From an uncultured Dialister sp. (GTDB taxonomy: Bacteria; Bacillota; Negativicutes; Veillonellales; Dialisteraceae): a stretch of 12,882 nt of DNA. The notes below the pieces were generated by a model. The model had not been told where the DNA came from and ran no database searches. It was given only the letters and a program-made list of their open reading frames with translations. The number at the start of each line of letters is the position of its first letter. The stretch's first letter is position 1. Location of the stretch: contig NZ_UPZP01000068.1 of the NCBI RefSeq assembly GCF_900538805.1, positions 1 through 12,882 on the forward strand. Direction: 5' to 3'. Positions 12,604 to 12,882 of this stretch are shown here, piece by piece. Position numbers and translations under genes: made by a program.

Positions 12604-12882
12604 TTACTGGAAATAAGGAACCAGCGGATACTCCTGCTCATGAAATGATATCAAAATACCTTCAACCATTTCTCCATCCATCATCCGTCTCGTCAGTCTG
12701 ACTTTGATGTAGATAGGAACATCACAGCTGCTTCCGCCGAAACGCTCTTCAAGCCTGACCGTTACTCCATACACATATAAAGTCTCTCCACTCTTCAAAT
12801 CGTCTAGGGAAGCGCTGATTAAATCGTTATCGGATTTCATTCTTGGATTTTTATCCAATGCAAGGAATAAGTCGACGCGAAT
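12604..12882 (-). CDS. C-terminal part of an MqsR-like toxin candidate, cut by window edge
   Basis: The frame is open to the right edge (93 codons including the stop). The only possible starts inside, a TTG at 12856-12858 and an ATG at 12838-12840, have no ribosome binding site, so the gene very likely begins outside. The visible part has LDDLKSGETLYVYGVTV, then PIYIKVRLTRR and a closing ILISFHEQEYPLVPYF. That closing 'ISFH..EYP..PY' ending, after a VYIK-like strand, is what I recall from MqsR-type proteins encoded next to YgiT-type antitoxins in Firmicutes, which are mRNA interferases in characterised cases. The neighbouring antitoxin-like gene strongly supports this. The catalytic residues cannot be assessed because the N-terminus is missing. 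Confidence 0.55.
   Translation of the reverse strand: MRVDLFLALDKNPRMKSDNDLISASLDDLKSGETLYVYGVTVRLEERFGGSSCDVPIYIKVRLTRRMMDGEMVEGILISFHEQEYPLVPYFQ

Overview
The window is chromosomal DNA with moderate-to-high GC coding sequence, strong AAGGAGG-type ribosome binding sites, occasional TTG starts and sigma-70-like promoters. It also has very repeat-rich intergenic spacers. This suits a low-to-mid GC Firmicute. My best guess is Negativicutes (Dialister/Veillonella/Megasphaera-like), but that is a judgement from gene content and spacer style, and no taxonomic marker gene is present.

Left part (91-3521). A four-gene minus-strand operon reads leftward from a divergent promoter near 3021-3043: a secreted protein with an internal duplication, a cytoplasmic protein with a PH/GRAM-like C-terminus, and two tandem paralogous nitroreductases. 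Gaps are 27, 2 and 12 bases. A single-domain universal stress protein reads the other way. The shared promoter is a near-perfect palindrome with a TATAAT on each strand and resembles a PerR-type operator, suggesting a stress or redox theme (inference).

Middle part (3522-9333). Three long spacers (A 3522-4639, B 6787-7593, C 8781-9333) contain no convincing gene. They are mosaics of small GC-rich hairpins, 9-base and 7-base tandem arrays, and shared modules, often inverted between spacers. Several hairpins differ in their stems but stay self-complementary. Between the spacers lie a membrane-bound c-di-GMP phosphodiesterase (degenerate GGDEF, intact EAL) and a two-gene operon. That operon encodes a DUF1700/HAAS-type membrane protein and an exported, highly charged, disordered protein, and it has a clear promoter overlapped by tandem palindromic operators.

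Right part (9334-12882). A PAP2-family lipid phosphatase (undecaprenyl-pyrophosphate phosphatase-like) converges on an amino-acid ABC importer pair (binding lipoprotein and permease, with no ATPase gene alongside). The two converge on one shared hairpin terminator whose core also occurs at 6731-6786. Further right is a probable toxin-antitoxin locus on the minus strand. It has the C-terminal part of an MqsR-like protein, cut by the window edge, followed by a fused antitoxin of MqsA-type zinc finger, HTH and Panacea/SocA-like (DUF4065) domain. This is the most notable protein-coding system here.
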